Assembly: GCF_003003075.1 (NCBI RefSeq)
Contig: NZ_PVTX01000014.1
Span: 1-64,000 of the forward strand
Length of the DNA: 64,000 nucleotides
Direction: 5' to 3'
From: Isoptericola halotolerans
GTDB lineage: Bacteria; Actinomycetota; Actinomycetes; Actinomycetales; Cellulomonadaceae
Shown here: positions 27,346 through 35,697 of the stretch, piece after piece
Numbering within the stretch: position 1 is the stretch's first letter
Layout of the letters: each line of letters begins with the position of its first letter
Program-made: the position numbers and the translations under genes
The notes under the pieces: generated by a model
Seen by the model: only the letters and a program-made list of their open reading frames with translations
Database searches by the model: none
What the model was told of the DNA's origin: nothing

Positions 27346-27381
27346 TCATGATGGAGTCCTATGAAGGTCCCTCCATCATGA
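27346..27381 (+). promoter_or_regulatory. 11-bp inverted repeat enclosing the start codon
   Basis: TCATGATGGAG (27346-27356) and CTCCATCATGA (27371-27381) are exact complements. The chosen ATG (27378) lies in the right arm and the GAAGG ribosome site in the 14-base loop. In mRNA this would sequester the start codon; in DNA it could be an operator. Confidence 0.6.
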
Positions 27382-28139
27382 GCCTCCCCTCCAGCGGCGC
27401 ACCCGCCGCCGACACCCGTGAGCGCTGGCGCGCGGCCAGCCTCACGGAAGTATGGCTGCGGCCCGGCGACTGGTACCACCCTGCCGTCGACGCGCTGGTC
27501 GAGGCGGTCGAGGCGGGGCGTTCCCCCGAGGCGGCGGCACACCGCCTGGGCACCGCGCGCAGCGCCGCCGGCATCGGTCTCGACGAGACGCTGGACGACG
27601 TCGCCTGCCTGTACCGGGCCGTCGGTGCACCGCTCGACGTCGACGCCGTGCGCGGCGCCGCGCAGGGATGGGTGCTGGTGCGCGAGCGGGACCCGGCACC
27701 CAGCGGCGTCCGGGACCCGGCGACCGGGCTCCCGACGTCCGACTACCTCGGAGAACGGCTGCGGGAGACCTACGGGCGCGCCGCGGGCAACGAGCAGAGC
27801 GTCCCCGAGTCGCACTGCCTCGTGGTGCTCGACGTGGCGGTGGACCAGCTGGGGGCCTGGCAGCGGATGGCCCGGGCCGCCTCGGTGGGTCGGACGCTGG
27901 ACCAGGTGTTCGGCGACGGCCACCCGATGGCGTCGCTGAGCGACGGCGTCTTCGCGGTGCTCTGCGAACGGAGCCCCGAGACCGCGCGGCTGGCGCAGTC
28001 GGTCCGCAAGATCGTGGAGCGCAACGCCGAGGTGCTGGGCGTCTCCGGCAGCATGCGCCGACCGGTGCGCGTCTGGGTGGAGGGGCTGCCGGAGTCCCAC
28101 CAGCTCGCCCTCGAGCTGATCCGGCACCTGCGCCGCTGA
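27378..28139 (+). CDS. Degenerate GGDEF-like protein of unknown function
   Basis: The protein has 253 residues. I do not recognise a close family, but the C-terminal half follows the course of a GGDEF domain: DPATGLPTSDYLGERL (about 113-128) resembles the D-x-LTGLPNR start, HCLVVLDVAV the first strand, and SDGVFAVLCER the place of the GGDEF strand. The signature is lost, so diguanylate cyclase activity is unlikely and a sensor or binding role is possible. ATG 27378 has GAAGG about 10 bases upstream; ATG 27348 is an alternative without a site. It is divergent from the sigma-fusion gene across two inverted repeats. Confidence 0.65.
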   Translation: MSLPSSGAPAADTRERWRAASLTEVWLRPGDWYHPAVDALVEAVEAGRSPEAAAHRLGTARSAAGIGLDETLDDVACLYRAVGAPLDVDAVRGAAQGWVLVRERDPAPSGVRDPATGLPTSDYLGERLRETYGRAAGNEQSVPESHCLVVLDVAVDQLGAWQRMARAASVGRTLDQVFGDGHPMASLSDGVFAVLCERSPETARLAQSVRKIVERNAEVLGVSGSMRRPVRVWVEGLPESHQLALELIRHLRR

Positions 28140-28153
28140 TCCGTCCCTGAGCC

Positions 28154-28195
28154 GCGACGAGGGCCCCGGACAGTGGAGTCCGGGGCCCTCGTCGC
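28154..28195. terminator. Terminator between convergent genes
   Basis: The perfect 17-bp GC-rich stem has arms at 28154-28170 and 28179-28195 with an 8-base loop. It is placed after the GGDEF-like gene (stop 28139) and before the end of the convergent DUF1540 gene (28207), so it can serve both. Confidence 0.88.
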
Positions 28196-28206
28196 GTCCC
28201 GACCTG

Positions 28207-28515
28207 TCAGGTCGTGGCGAACGTGAGGCAGTCCGCGTGGCTCGGGTCCTGCGGTCCGGCACCGACGCGGATGGCGCTGGCGGCGCACTCGAGGTCCTCG
28301 TTGTGGACGCAGTCCGTGCGCTGGCAGGCACCGACGTGCGCGACGACCTTCTCGAGCCCGCCCTTGGTGCTGAGCGGGATGAACGTGGCGCAGGAGGCGT
28401 CGCCCGGCACGCCCGCGATCGTCACGGCCCCTGCATGACAGTCGTGGTCATGGTTGTAGCTGCAGCCGTCCACGGTGCAGCTGGTGACCTCGGGCATCTC
28501 CATCAGGGTGCTCAT
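28207..28515 (-). CDS. DUF1540 double-domain Cys-rich protein
   Basis: The protein has 102 residues with two DUF1540 repeats. Each has the pattern C-x4-C-x7-C followed later by a further Cys: CTVDGCSYNHDHDC with CATF, and CQRTDCVHNEDLEC with DCLTF. The His/Asp-rich loop in the first repeat (NHDHD) also suggests metal binding. DUF1540 proteins have no firmly assigned function. The ATG at 28515 follows GAGGAG; upstream in-frame codons are not conserved in character. A DtxR/IdeR-like box lies about 100 bp upstream, so iron-dependent expression is likely and the protein may store, carry or sense a metal. That is inference. Confidence 0.85.
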   Translation of the reverse strand: MSTLMEMPEVTSCTVDGCSYNHDHDCHAGAVTIAGVPGDASCATFIPLSTKGGLEKVVAHVGACQRTDCVHNEDLECAASAIRVGAGPQDPSHADCLTFATT

Positions 28516-28612
28516 GATTCCGCTCCTCGTGTCAGGTCTCGTCGTCGCCGATATCTCGATCATAGGCGCGAATTCGAATCCTGCACAGGTAGCGGCGACA
28601 TTCTCTCGACAG

Positions 28613-28631
28613 TAAGGAAAGCCTTACCAGA
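28613..28631 (-). promoter_or_regulatory. DtxR/IdeR-type iron box
   Basis: TAAGGAAAGCCTTACCAGA matches the consensus TwAGGTwAGsCTwACCTwA at 16 of 19 positions by my count and contains the exact repeat GTAAGG-N4-CCTTAC. It sits in an AT-rich island in the gap upstream of the DUF1540 gene. The hspR gene upstream is co-oriented and ends at 28676, so the box can act only on DUF1540 among neighbours. Confidence 0.7.
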
Positions 28632-28675
28632 GAAGAATTCATTAACGAAAGAATGTCATGCCGGAAAGCATGTCC

Positions 28676-29128
28676 TCAGTCCCGGTGCGGCGTCGGGCGC
28701 CAGAGGACCAGCGCACCGCCCTGCTCGCGGCGCGACTCGACGTACAGCTCCGTGCGCCGCACGCGCTGCCCCCGCTGCACGGCCACGACGTCGCCGCCCG
28801 TGCCGGCGGCGAACACGCGCCCCTCCGCACGCTCGCGCTCCGCCAGGAGGCTCGCCAGCTCGTGCAGCCGGTGCTCCAGCACCGCGACGTGCTGCTCGAG
28901 GTCGAGGATCCGCTTGACCCCGGCGAGATTGATCCCCTCGTCCTGGGCGAGGTGCTGCACCTCGAGCAGCCGGGCGACGTCGCGGCGGGAGTAGCGCCGT
29001 CCGCGGCCGCGCGTGCGCCGCGGCGTGACCAGCCCGAGCCGGTCGTACTGGCGCAGGGTCTGCGGGTGCATGCCCGTGAGCTGCGCGGCCTGCGAGACCG
29101 TCAGCACGGGTGCGTCGTCGGTGACCAT
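28676..29128 (-). CDS. hspR: HspR, MerR-family heat-shock repressor
   Basis: The protein has 150 residues. The MerR DNA-binding domain reads LTVSQAAQLTGMHPQTLRQY, then DRLGLVTPRRTRGRGRRYS, followed by a coiled-coil helix (LLEVQHLAQDEGINLAGVKR) and a variable tail. HspR represses the dnaK operon by binding HAIR sites and uses DnaK as co-repressor. It is the last gene of dnaK-grpE-dnaJ-hspR, 42 bases after dnaJ. The ATG at 29128 has AAGGAGGT at good spacing. Confidence 0.95.
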   Translation of the reverse strand: MVTDDAPVLTVSQAAQLTGMHPQTLRQYDRLGLVTPRRTRGRGRRYSRRDVARLLEVQHLAQDEGINLAGVKRILDLEQHVAVLEHRLHELASLLAERERAEGRVFAAGTGGDVVAVQRGQRVRRTELYVESRREQGGALVLWRPTPHRD

Positions 29129-29170
29129 CTGGACCTCCTTCGCTCCCGTCGTGGTCCGGCGGACCCGACC

Positions 29171-30175
29171 TTACTGGGCGGCCTTGGCCGCGAGCTCGGC
29201 GCGGACGTCCTCGCCGTCGGCCTCCGCGGCGAAGTCCTCCAGCGCCTTCTTCGCCGCCCGGCTCAGCTTCTGCGGCACCACGACCTGCACGGTGACGAGC
29301 AGGTCCCCGGTGCGCTTGGTCGTCGCCACGCCGCGGCCCTTGACGCGCAGCACCCGGCCCGACGGCGTCCCTGACGGCACCTTGAGCCGCACCGTCTCGC
29401 CCGACATCGTCGGCACCTCCACGGTGGTGCCCAGCGCGGCCTCCGCGAAGGTGACCGGCAGGGTCATGCGCAGGTTCGCGCCGTCGATCGAGAACACGGG
29501 GTGCTCGGTCACGTGCACCACGATGAGCAGGTCCCCCGCCGGACCGCCGGCCGATCCCGGACGACCCTTGCCGCGCAGCCGGATCTTCTGCCCGTCGTGC
29601 ACGCCGGCCGGGATGCGCGCCGTGATCTTCTTGCCGTCCACGGTCAGCTCGACCGTGGTGCCCTCCACGGCGGCACGGAACGGGAGCGTGGCGCGCGTCT
29701 CGACGTCGGCCCCCTTGCGCTGCTGCGGCCCGCCGAACCCGGCCGGGCGTCCGCCGCCCATGCTGCCGCCGAACATCGAGCCGAGGATGTCCTCGAACCC
29801 CGCCCCGCCGGACTGGTACTGCTGGTACTGGGGCCGGGCTCCGGGGCGCGCGCCGCCGGCGCCGCCGAACATCGAGCTGAAGACGTCCTCGAACCCGCCG
29901 GACGCGCCGCCGGGACCGGCGTTGAAGCGTGCGCCGCCGCCCGCCATCGACCGCACGGCGTCGTACTGCTGGCGCTGCTCGCTGTCGGACAGCACCGAGT
30001 AGGCCTCGCCGATCTCCTTGAACCGGGACTCGGCGGAGGCGTCGCCCGGGTTCTGGTCCGGGTGGTACTGGCGCGCCAGCTTGCGGTACGCCTTCTTGAT
30101 GGCCGCCTGGTCGGCGTCCTTGGGGACGCCGAGCGCGGCGTAGAAGTCCTTCTCGATCCAGTCCTGACCGGTCAC
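29171..30175 (-). CDS. dnaJ: DnaJ-family co-chaperone lacking the zinc-finger region (CbpA-like)
   Basis: The protein has 334 residues. The J domain carries the HPD motif in RQYHPDQNPGD, followed by a Gly/Phe-rich region (FGGAGGARPG, FGGSMGGG), then the two DnaJ C-terminal beta domains. The four CxxCxGxG repeats of class A DnaJ are absent; the sequence passes straight from ETRATLPFRAAVEGT to the second sub-domain. It is therefore a class B J-protein in the position where actinobacteria carry dnaJ1. The GTG at 30175 follows AGGAAGGG. It stimulates DnaK ATPase and delivers unfolded clients. Confidence 0.93.
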   Translation of the reverse strand: MTGQDWIEKDFYAALGVPKDADQAAIKKAYRKLARQYHPDQNPGDASAESRFKEIGEAYSVLSDSEQRQQYDAVRSMAGGGARFNAGPGGASGGFEDVFSSMFGGAGGARPGARPQYQQYQSGGAGFEDILGSMFGGSMGGGRPAGFGGPQQRKGADVETRATLPFRAAVEGTTVELTVDGKKITARIPAGVHDGQKIRLRGKGRPGSAGGPAGDLLIVVHVTEHPVFSIDGANLRMTLPVTFAEAALGTTVEVPTMSGETVRLKVPSGTPSGRVLRVKGRGVATTKRTGDLLVTVQVVVPQKLSRAAKKALEDFAAEADGEDVRAELAAKAAQ

Positions 30176-30202
30176 GACGTCCCTTCCTGGTCTGATCGGA
30201 CG

Positions 30203-30245
30203 CGGTGGGCGCGACCCCCGGCGAGGCCGAGGGCCGCGCCCACCG
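30203..30245 (-). promoter_or_regulatory. Stem-loop between grpE and dnaJ
   Basis: An exact 11-bp inverted repeat (30203-30213 and 30235-30245) occupies the only sizeable gap inside the chaperone operon. It may be a partial terminator or an mRNA processing element that lowers dnaJ-hspR relative to dnaK-grpE. Confidence 0.55.
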
Positions 30246-30248
30246 TCG

Positions 30249-30905
30249 TCACTCGGGTCCGACGACGCCCACGCGGGCGGCCCGGACCACCTTGTCACCG
30301 ATGCGGTAGCCGGGCTCGACCACCAGGTTGATCGTGGTGGCCTCGGCCTCGGCGTCCGTGTTGTGCATCAGCGCCTCGTGCAGCGTGGGGTCGAACTCCT
30401 CGCCCACACGGCCGAACCGCTCGATGCCGAACTTCACCAGCGACGCGTCGAGCTTCTCCGCGATGGCCGCCATCGGGCCCGACAGCTCGGCGTGCTGCTT
30501 GGCACGCTCGATGTCGTCGAGCACCGGCAGCAGCGCCGCCAGCACGTCCTGCGTGCCCTGGGTGCGCGCGGCCTCCTGGTCGCGCAGCGCCCGGTTGCGG
30601 TAGTTCGTGAAGCTCGCGCGCTCCCGCTGCAGGGCGTCGAGGTTCTCCGCCGCCTGGGCCTTGGCCCGCAGCAGCTCGGAGTCCTCGACCGCCTCGCCCG
30701 AGGGCTCGAAGTCGAGCGCCTCCAGCGGGTCGCCGGCGTCGGCCGCCCCGCCCGCGGCGTCGGACGCGTCCGACGGCGTGGCCTCCGGACGCTTCTCGCC
30801 CGAGGTGGGGTCGACCTTGCGCTTGTCCCGGAAATGGAAGGGGGTGTCCCCCGAGCGGCCGTCCTCCGGCCGCTCGGGGGTGCCCTGCGTGTCGTCAGAC
30901 GTCAC
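30249..30905 (-). CDS. grpE: GrpE nucleotide-exchange factor for DnaK
   Basis: The protein has 218 residues. A disordered acidic N-terminus is followed by the long dimerising helix ([20 protein letters not shown]) and the beta-wing domain with [20 protein letters not shown] and the final [16 protein letters not shown]. It exchanges ADP for ATP on DnaK. The GTG start overlaps the dnaK stop by four bases, indicating translational coupling. Confidence 0.96.
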   Translation of the reverse strand: MTSDDTQGTPERPEDGRSGDTPFHFRDKRKVDPTSGEKRPEATPSDASDAAGGAADAGDPLEALDFEPSGEAVEDSELLRAKAQAAENLDALQRERASFTNYRNRALRDQEAARTQGTQDVLAALLPVLDDIERAKQHAELSGPMAAIAEKLDASLVKFGIERFGRVGEEFDPTLHEALMHNTDAEAEATTINLVVEPGYRIGDKVVRAARVGVVGPE

Positions 30906-32788
30906 TTGGCGTCCTTCTTGTCGTCCTCGTCGTCCACGATCTCGGCGTCGACGACGTCCTCGTCGGAGCTCTCGGGCTCCGGCGTGGTGCCGTCGGCCGG
31001 GGCGCCCTCCGCACCGGCACCGGCGCCCGCGGTCTGCTCGGCCGAGTAGAGCGCCTCGCCGATCTTCTGCGAGGAGGCACCGAGCTTCTCGTAGGCCGAC
31101 TTCACGGCGTCGGCGTCCTCGCCCTCCAGGGCGGTCTTGACGCCGGCGATGTCCGCCTCGACCTCGGTGACGACGTCGGCGGGGAGCTTGTCACGGTTGT
31201 CCGCGACCTGCTTCTCCATCGAGTAGGCGAAGGACTCCGCCTGGTTGCGGGTCTCGGCCTCCTCGCGACGCTTCTTGTCCTCCTCGGCGTGCTCCTCGGC
31301 CTCCTTGACCATCCGGTCGATGTCCTCCTGCGGGAGGGCCGACCCACCGGTGATCTTCATCGACTGCTCGGTGCCCGTGCCGCGGTCCGTGGCGGACACG
31401 TGCACGATGCCGTTCGCGTCGATGTCGAAGGTGACCTCGATCTGCGGGACGCCGCGCGGCGCCGGCGCGATGCCGGTCAGCTCGAAGGTGCCCAGCGGCT
31501 TGTTGTCCCGGGTGAACTCGCGCTCGCCCTGGAACACCTGGATGGCCACGGACGGCTGGTTGTCCTCGGCCGTGGAGAAGATCTCGCTCCGCTTGGTCGG
31601 GATCGCCGTGTTGCGCTCGATGAGCTTGGTCATCACGCCGCCCTTGGTCTCGATGCCGAGGGACAGCGGGGTGACGTCGATGAGCAGGATGTCCTTGCGC
31701 TCACCGCCGATGACACCGGCCTGCAGGGCGGCGCCGACGGCGACGACCTCGTCCGGGTTGACGCCCTTGTTGGGCTCCTTGCCACCGGTGAGCTCACGCA
31801 CGACGTCGGCCACGGCCGGCATGCGGGTGGAACCACCGACGAGGACCACGTGGTCGATCTCCGAGATGGAGACGCCCGCGTCCCGGATGACCGCGTGGAA
31901 CGGCTCCTTGGTGCGGTCGATGAGGTCCTGCGTCATCTGCTGGAACTGCGCGCGGGTCAGCTTCTCGTCCAGGTGGACGGGGCCGTTCTCGCTCATGGAC
32001 AGGTACTGCATCGAGATGTTGGTGCTCGTCGCGGACGAGAGCTCCTTCTTGGCCTGCTCGGCCGCCTCGCGCAGACGCTGCAGGGCGATCTTGTCCTTGG
32101 ACAGGTCGACGCCCGCGGAGTTCTTCACCTGCTTGATGAGGTGCTCGACGATGCGCTGGTCCCAGTCGTCACCACCGAGGCGGTTGTCACCGGAGGTGGC
32201 GCGCACCTGGATCGTGGAGAAGTCGTCCTCGTCCTTGCCCACCTCGAGCAGGGAGACGTCGAACGTGCCGCCACCGAGGTCGAAGACGAGGATGAGCTCG
32301 TCCTCCTTGCCGCGGTCGAGCCCGTAGGCGAGCGCCGCGGCGGTCGGCTCGTTGACGATGCGCTGCACGTTGAGGCCGGCGATCTGGCCGGCGTCCTTCG
32401 TGGCCTGGCGCTCGGCGTCGTTGAAGTACGCCGGGACGGTGATGACGGCGTCGGTGACGGCCTCGCCGAGGTACTCCTCGGCGTCACGCTTCAGCTTGCC
32501 CAGGATGCGGGCGCTGATCTCCTGCGCGCTGTACTTCTTGTCGTCGATCTCCTGCGACCAGTCGGTGCCCATGTGGCGCTTGACCGAGCTGATGGTGCGG
32601 TCGACGTTGGTGACGGCCTGCCGCTTGGCGACCTCACCCACGAGGACCTCGCCGTTCTTGGAGAACGCGACGACGGACGGGGTGGTGCGGGCGCCCTCGG
32701 CGTTCGCGATGACGGTGGGCTCGCCGCCCTCCAGGACGGCGACCACCGAGTTGGTGGTACCGAGGTCGATGCCGACTGCACGAGCCAT
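30902..32788 (-). CDS. dnaK: Hsp70 chaperone DnaK
   Basis: The protein has 628 residues. The N-terminus [20 protein letters not shown], the phosphate-binding [29 protein letters not shown], and the substrate domain with [14 protein letters not shown] are textbook Hsp70. The tail ends in the acidic [15 protein letters not shown], typical of bacterial DnaK. The ATG at 32788 begins the conserved sequence and has GGAG upstream; the longer in-frame extension to 32830 is not conserved. It is first in the operon with grpE, dnaJ and hspR, under two HAIR elements. Confidence 0.98.
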   Translation of the reverse strand: MARAVGIDLGTTNSVVAVLEGGEPTVIANAEGARTTPSVVAFSKNGEVLVGEVAKRQAVTNVDRTISSVKRHMGTDWSQEIDDKKYSAQEISARILGKLKRDAEEYLGEAVTDAVITVPAYFNDAERQATKDAGQIAGLNVQRIVNEPTAAALAYGLDRGKEDELILVFDLGGGTFDVSLLEVGKDEDDFSTIQVRATSGDNRLGGDDWDQRIVEHLIKQVKNSAGVDLSKDKIALQRLREAAEQAKKELSSATSTNISMQYLSMSENGPVHLDEKLTRAQFQQMTQDLIDRTKEPFHAVIRDAGVSISEIDHVVLVGGSTRMPAVADVVRELTGGKEPNKGVNPDEVVAVGAALQAGVIGGERKDILLIDVTPLSLGIETKGGVMTKLIERNTAIPTKRSEIFSTAEDNQPSVAIQVFQGEREFTRDNKPLGTFELTGIAPAPRGVPQIEVTFDIDANGIVHVSATDRGTGTEQSMKITGGSALPQEDIDRMVKEAEEHAEEDKKRREEAETRNQAESFAYSMEKQVADNRDKLPADVVTEVEADIAGVKTALEGEDADAVKSAYEKLGASSQKIGEALYSAEQTAGAGAGAEGAPADGTTPEPESSDEDVVDAEIVDDEDDKKDAK

Positions 32789-32814
32789 GGTGGTTGCTCT
32801 CCTTCGTGACGTGG

Positions 32815-32835
32815 ATTGAGTCGTCTGCACTCAAC
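32815..32835 (-). promoter_or_regulatory. HAIR element 1 (HspR operator)
   Basis: ATTGAGT-N7-ACTCAAC matches the HspR-associated inverted repeat CTTGAGT-N7-ACTCAAG at nearly every position. It lies 27 bp upstream of the dnaK start. Confidence 0.85.
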
Positions 32836-32876
32836 TTAGGACGCGGCGTCGGAGGTGTCCAGCCAGGGCGGTCAAA

Positions 32877-32897
32877 GTTGAGCCTGCTTCACTCAAC
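32877..32897 (-). promoter_or_regulatory. HAIR element 2 (HspR operator)
   Basis: GTTGAGC-N7-ACTCAAC is a second HAIR-like site, 62 bp further upstream than the first measured start to start. The pair probably brackets the heat-shock promoter. Confidence 0.78.
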
Positions 32898-32985
32898 CTC
32901 CACCGCGCGGCGACTATTCCGCCTGCTGGGAGTGCGTGTTCGCCGTGAGCGAACTGCGGCGCAGCCGCAGGGGCCGAAGCCCGGG

Positions 32986-33039
32986 CGCCGAGGACCGGCG
33001 ACGGCAGCCGAGGCCCGGCGTCGGCAGCCGAGGCCCGGC
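32986..33039. repeat. Short 20-bp-period repeat, possible divergent member of the phased array family
   Basis: CCGAGG occurs at 32988, 33008 and 33028, again 20 bp apart. The last two lie in an exact 18-bp direct repeat (33002-33019 and 33022-33039). The first copy reads CGCCGAGG, the reverse-strand core of the arrays at 715 and 55538, but the TAG that follows there is absent here. The rest of the 32898-33285 gap holds an inverted repeat with arms at 33122-33130 and 33148-33156 and no convincing gene. Confidence 0.5.
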
Positions 33040-33285
33040 CGAGCAATGGCACGGCGAGAGGTGTGCGCGCGGCGGCATTCGTGACGGCCGTGCGCACCTC
33101 AGATCACGCTGTGCATGAATCTCACGCGCAACGCGATTGACGTGCGCTGCGCGTGAGCCAGTCACGCCGAGCGGACACCTCTGATCCGCACACCGACAGC
33201 CCCGCGCCGCGGCACGACGACGCGCCGGACCCAGTCAGGCGGCGCCCGCGGTCCGGGCGGCGTCTGCCACCACCTCAGGCGGCGC

Positions 33286-34230
33286 TCACACCAGCTCGAC
33301 GCCGTCGGCCTGCGGCCCTCGGTCGCTCTGCCGCACCTTGAAGCGGACGCGGTCGCCCTCCTCCAGGATCTCGTCGCCCCGCACGACCGACACGTGCACG
33401 AACAGGTCGGCGCCCCCCGAGTCGGGCGAGATGAAGCCGAAGCCGCGGTCCGCGTCGTAGCGCGCGACCGTGCCCTCGCCGCCGCGCACCGGCCCGCCGG
33501 ACCGCGCGGGGCGGCTCGTGCGACCACGGTCCGCGGCCCGGTCTCCGCCACCGCGCCCACCGGAGCCGCGCACGAGCCGCACGTTGCGGGCGTTCGGCCC
33601 CTTGTCGCCGTCGACGACGTCGTACGTCACGCGCGCCCCCTCGGTGAGCTCGCTCAGCCCGCCCGCGAGCGCCTTGGCGTGGACGAAGACGTCCTCCCCG
33701 CCCGCCTCGGGGACGATGAACCCGAAGCCCTTGGTGCCGTCGTAGAAGGTCACCGTTCCGTCCGCGCCGTCCGCGGGGGCGGCACGCCGGGCGGCTCGAG
33801 CCCCGAGCGGGACCAGGTGGTCCGCCTGCGGGCCCTTCTCCCCGTCGACGACGAGGAACGCCACCTGCTGCCCCTCCGTGATCACACCGCCGGTGACGAT
33901 GGCCGAGCTGTGCACGAAGATCTCGCCGCGACCGTCGTCGGGCGTGACGAACCCGTACCCCTTGGCCGGCTCGTACCAGGAGACGGTGCCGAGCACGCCC
34001 ACGGGCGCGTCGGCGGCCACGTCGCCCGTGACACGCACACGGCGCGCCTGCGGGCCCCGGTCACCCTCGCCCACCTCGAACTCGACGACCTGCCCCTCCC
34101 GGAGCACCTTCGGTCCGTCGTCGCCGACGATCTCGGACGCGTGCACGAACAGGTCGTCGCCCTCGTTCCCGAGGTCGATGAAGCCGAACCCTCGGTCGGC
34201 GTCGAACCATCGGACTGTTCCCTGGGACAC
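33286..34230 (-). CDS. Protein with four tandem cold-shock domains
   Basis: The protein has 314 residues. Domains lie at about 1-68, 78-141, 157-220 and 251-314. Each keeps the RNA-binding pair of motifs: DRGFGFIDL with [16 protein letters not shown] with [16 protein letters not shown] with DVFVHAK, and DRGFGFISP with DLFVHVS. A basic Arg/Gly/Asp linker (221-250) separates the third and fourth. Single-domain Csp proteins are nucleic-acid chaperones; four linked copies suggest high-affinity binding to longer single-stranded RNA or DNA. The GTG at 34230 has GAGGAG 10 bases upstream. It is divergent from the AAA+ gene. Confidence 0.92.
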   Translation of the reverse strand: MSQGTVRWFDADRGFGFIDLGNEGDDLFVHASEIVGDDGPKVLREGQVVEFEVGEGDRGPQARRVRVTGDVAADAPVGVLGTVSWYEPAKGYGFVTPDDGRGEIFVHSSAIVTGGVITEGQQVAFLVVDGEKGPQADHLVPLGARAARRAAPADGADGTVTFYDGTKGFGFIVPEAGGEDVFVHAKALAGGLSELTEGARVTYDVVDGDKGPNARNVRLVRGSGGRGGGDRAADRGRTSRPARSGGPVRGGEGTVARYDADRGFGFISPDSGGADLFVHVSVVRGDEILEEGDRVRFKVRQSDRGPQADGVELV

Positions 34231-34416
34231 CTGGGACTCCTCACATCGGCAGACATTGCTGTCTCCCAGTGTCCCCGACGGAACCGCGGCCAGGCGGCCC
34301 CAGCCCCCTCCCGGGGCGAGACACTTCCCACGGTGTCGCGGCAGGCGCGGGCGGTAGCATCCACACCTGTCCGGTGCGCCACCCCGTGTCCTGCAGCCAG
34401 CCGAGGAGCCCCTCCC

Positions 34417-35697
34417 GTGTCCGACATCCTGGAGCACATGGCCGTGGCCGTGCAGGCCGCCCCCGAGAACGCGCCCCTGCGCGTCCAGTACGCCCGCCTG
34501 CTGCTGGAGCACGGCCGCCACACGGAGGCGCTCGAGAACGCCAGCACGGCCCTGCGTCTCGACCCGGCGGACGGCGCCGCGCTCGCCCTCGTCACCGAGG
34601 CCGCGACCGCGCTGACGACCCGAGCACCGGCGGACCCGCCGGCGCCGGCCGAGGACGCGACGTCGTCGGGCGCTCGTGGTTTCGACTGGGATCGGGTGGA
34701 GGCCGAGCTGGGCGTCGACGTGCCGCAACCGTTCGTGGACGACGCAATGCCCGCGGGCCCGGCCGACGAGGCGCCCCTCGTCCCCGCCCGCGACGAGAGC
34801 CCCTCGGCCGACGGCCTGCTCGAGGTCTCCCACGAGACGATCACGCTGGACGACGTGGGCGGGCTGGAGCCCGTGAAGAAGCGCATCCGCGAGGCGTTCC
34901 TCGAACCGATGCGCCACCAGGCCATCGCCAAAGCGTTCGGCAAGTCGCTGCGCGGCGGGCTCCTGCTGTACGGGCCGCCCGGGACGGGCAAGACGTTCAT
35001 GGCGCGGGCGATCGCCGGCGAGCTCGGCGCGCGGTTCCTCACCGTGACCCTCGCGGACGTCCTCGACAAGTTCCTCGGACAGAGCGAGCAGAACCTGCAC
35101 TCGCTCTTCCAGCGCGCCCGGGCGCTGGCGCCCGCCGTCCTGTTCCTCGACGAGGTCGACGCGATCGGGGGCAAGCGCACCCAGTACACCGGGTCGTCGG
35201 GCATGCGGACGGTCGTCAACCAGCTCCTGCAGGAGATGGACGGCATGGGGTCGGACAACGACGGGCTGTTCGTGCTCGGTGCGACCAACCACCCCTGGGA
35301 CGTCGACAGCGCCCTGCTGCGGCCCGGCCGGTTCGACCGCATGATCCTCGTGCTCCCGCCCGACGCGCCGGCACGCCGCTCGATCCTGCACCACTACCTG
35401 GAGGGCCGGCCCGTCGCGGGCATCTCGCTGTCCACGATCGTGGACCAGACGGACGGGTTCTCGGGTGCCGACCTCGAGCACCTCTGCGCCTCCGCCGCCG
35501 AGAAGGCGATGACCGACTCGATCGCCAGCGGCGAGATCCGCCCCATCTCCATGGACGACGTCCAGGCAGCCCTGGCCGAGGTGCGCCCGTCGACGACGGC
35601 GTGGCTGCAGTCGGCGCGCAACGTCGTGTCGTTCGCCAACAACGACGGACGCTACGACGAGCTGGCGGCGTACCTGCGCTCGCGCCACATGCTGTGA
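34417..35697 (+). CDS. AAA+ ATPase with N-terminal TPR-like segment
   Basis: The protein has 426 residues. Residues 1-65 form a TPR-like helical pair ([20 protein letters not shown]), and an acidic linker follows to about 140. The classic AAA module has Walker A GPPGTGKT at 186-193, Walker B VLFLDEVD near 241-247, sensor 1 in LGATNHPWD and arginine finger RPGRFDR, with a winged C-terminal lid. It resembles the Cdc48/ClpX-like unfoldase group rather than FtsH, as there is no protease or membrane part. The GTG start follows GAGGAG. Its stop overlaps the TPR membrane gene start, so the two products probably act together. Confidence 0.87.
   Translation: MSDILEHMAVAVQAAPENAPLRVQYARLLLEHGRHTEALENASTALRLDPADGAALALVTEAATALTTRAPADPPAPAEDATSSGARGFDWDRVEAELGVDVPQPFVDDAMPAGPADEAPLVPARDESPSADGLLEVSHETITLDDVGGLEPVKKRIREAFLEPMRHQAIAKAFGKSLRGGLLLYGPPGTGKTFMARAIAGELGARFLTVTLADVLDKFLGQSEQNLHSLFQRARALAPAVLFLDEVDAIGGKRTQYTGSSGMRTVVNQLLQEMDGMGSDNDGLFVLGATNHPWDVDSALLRPGRFDRMILVLPPDAPARRSILHHYLEGRPVAGISLSTIVDQTDGFSGADLEHLCASAAEKAMTDSIASGEIRPISMDDVQAALAEVRPSTTAWLQSARNVVSFANNDGRYDELAAYLRSRHML

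Noticed and set aside
27297-27377. Earlier start for the GGDEF-like protein
   Set aside because: The extra residues are coded by the inverted repeats and no ribosome site precedes them; ATG 27348 remains possible.
27378-28139. Active diguanylate cyclase
   Set aside because: The GGDEF signature and metal/substrate residues are missing, although the fold course is visible.
33040-33285. Small genes in the gap before the four-CSD gene
   Set aside because: Frames here have no ribosome site, no motif and irregular codon use; only an inverted repeat (33122-33156) is seen.
34269-35693. N-terminal extension of the TPR membrane protein over the AAA+ gene
   Set aside because: The AAA+ frame has all catalytic motifs; the extension is Arg/Pro-rich and the overlapping GTGA at 35694 gives a natural start.
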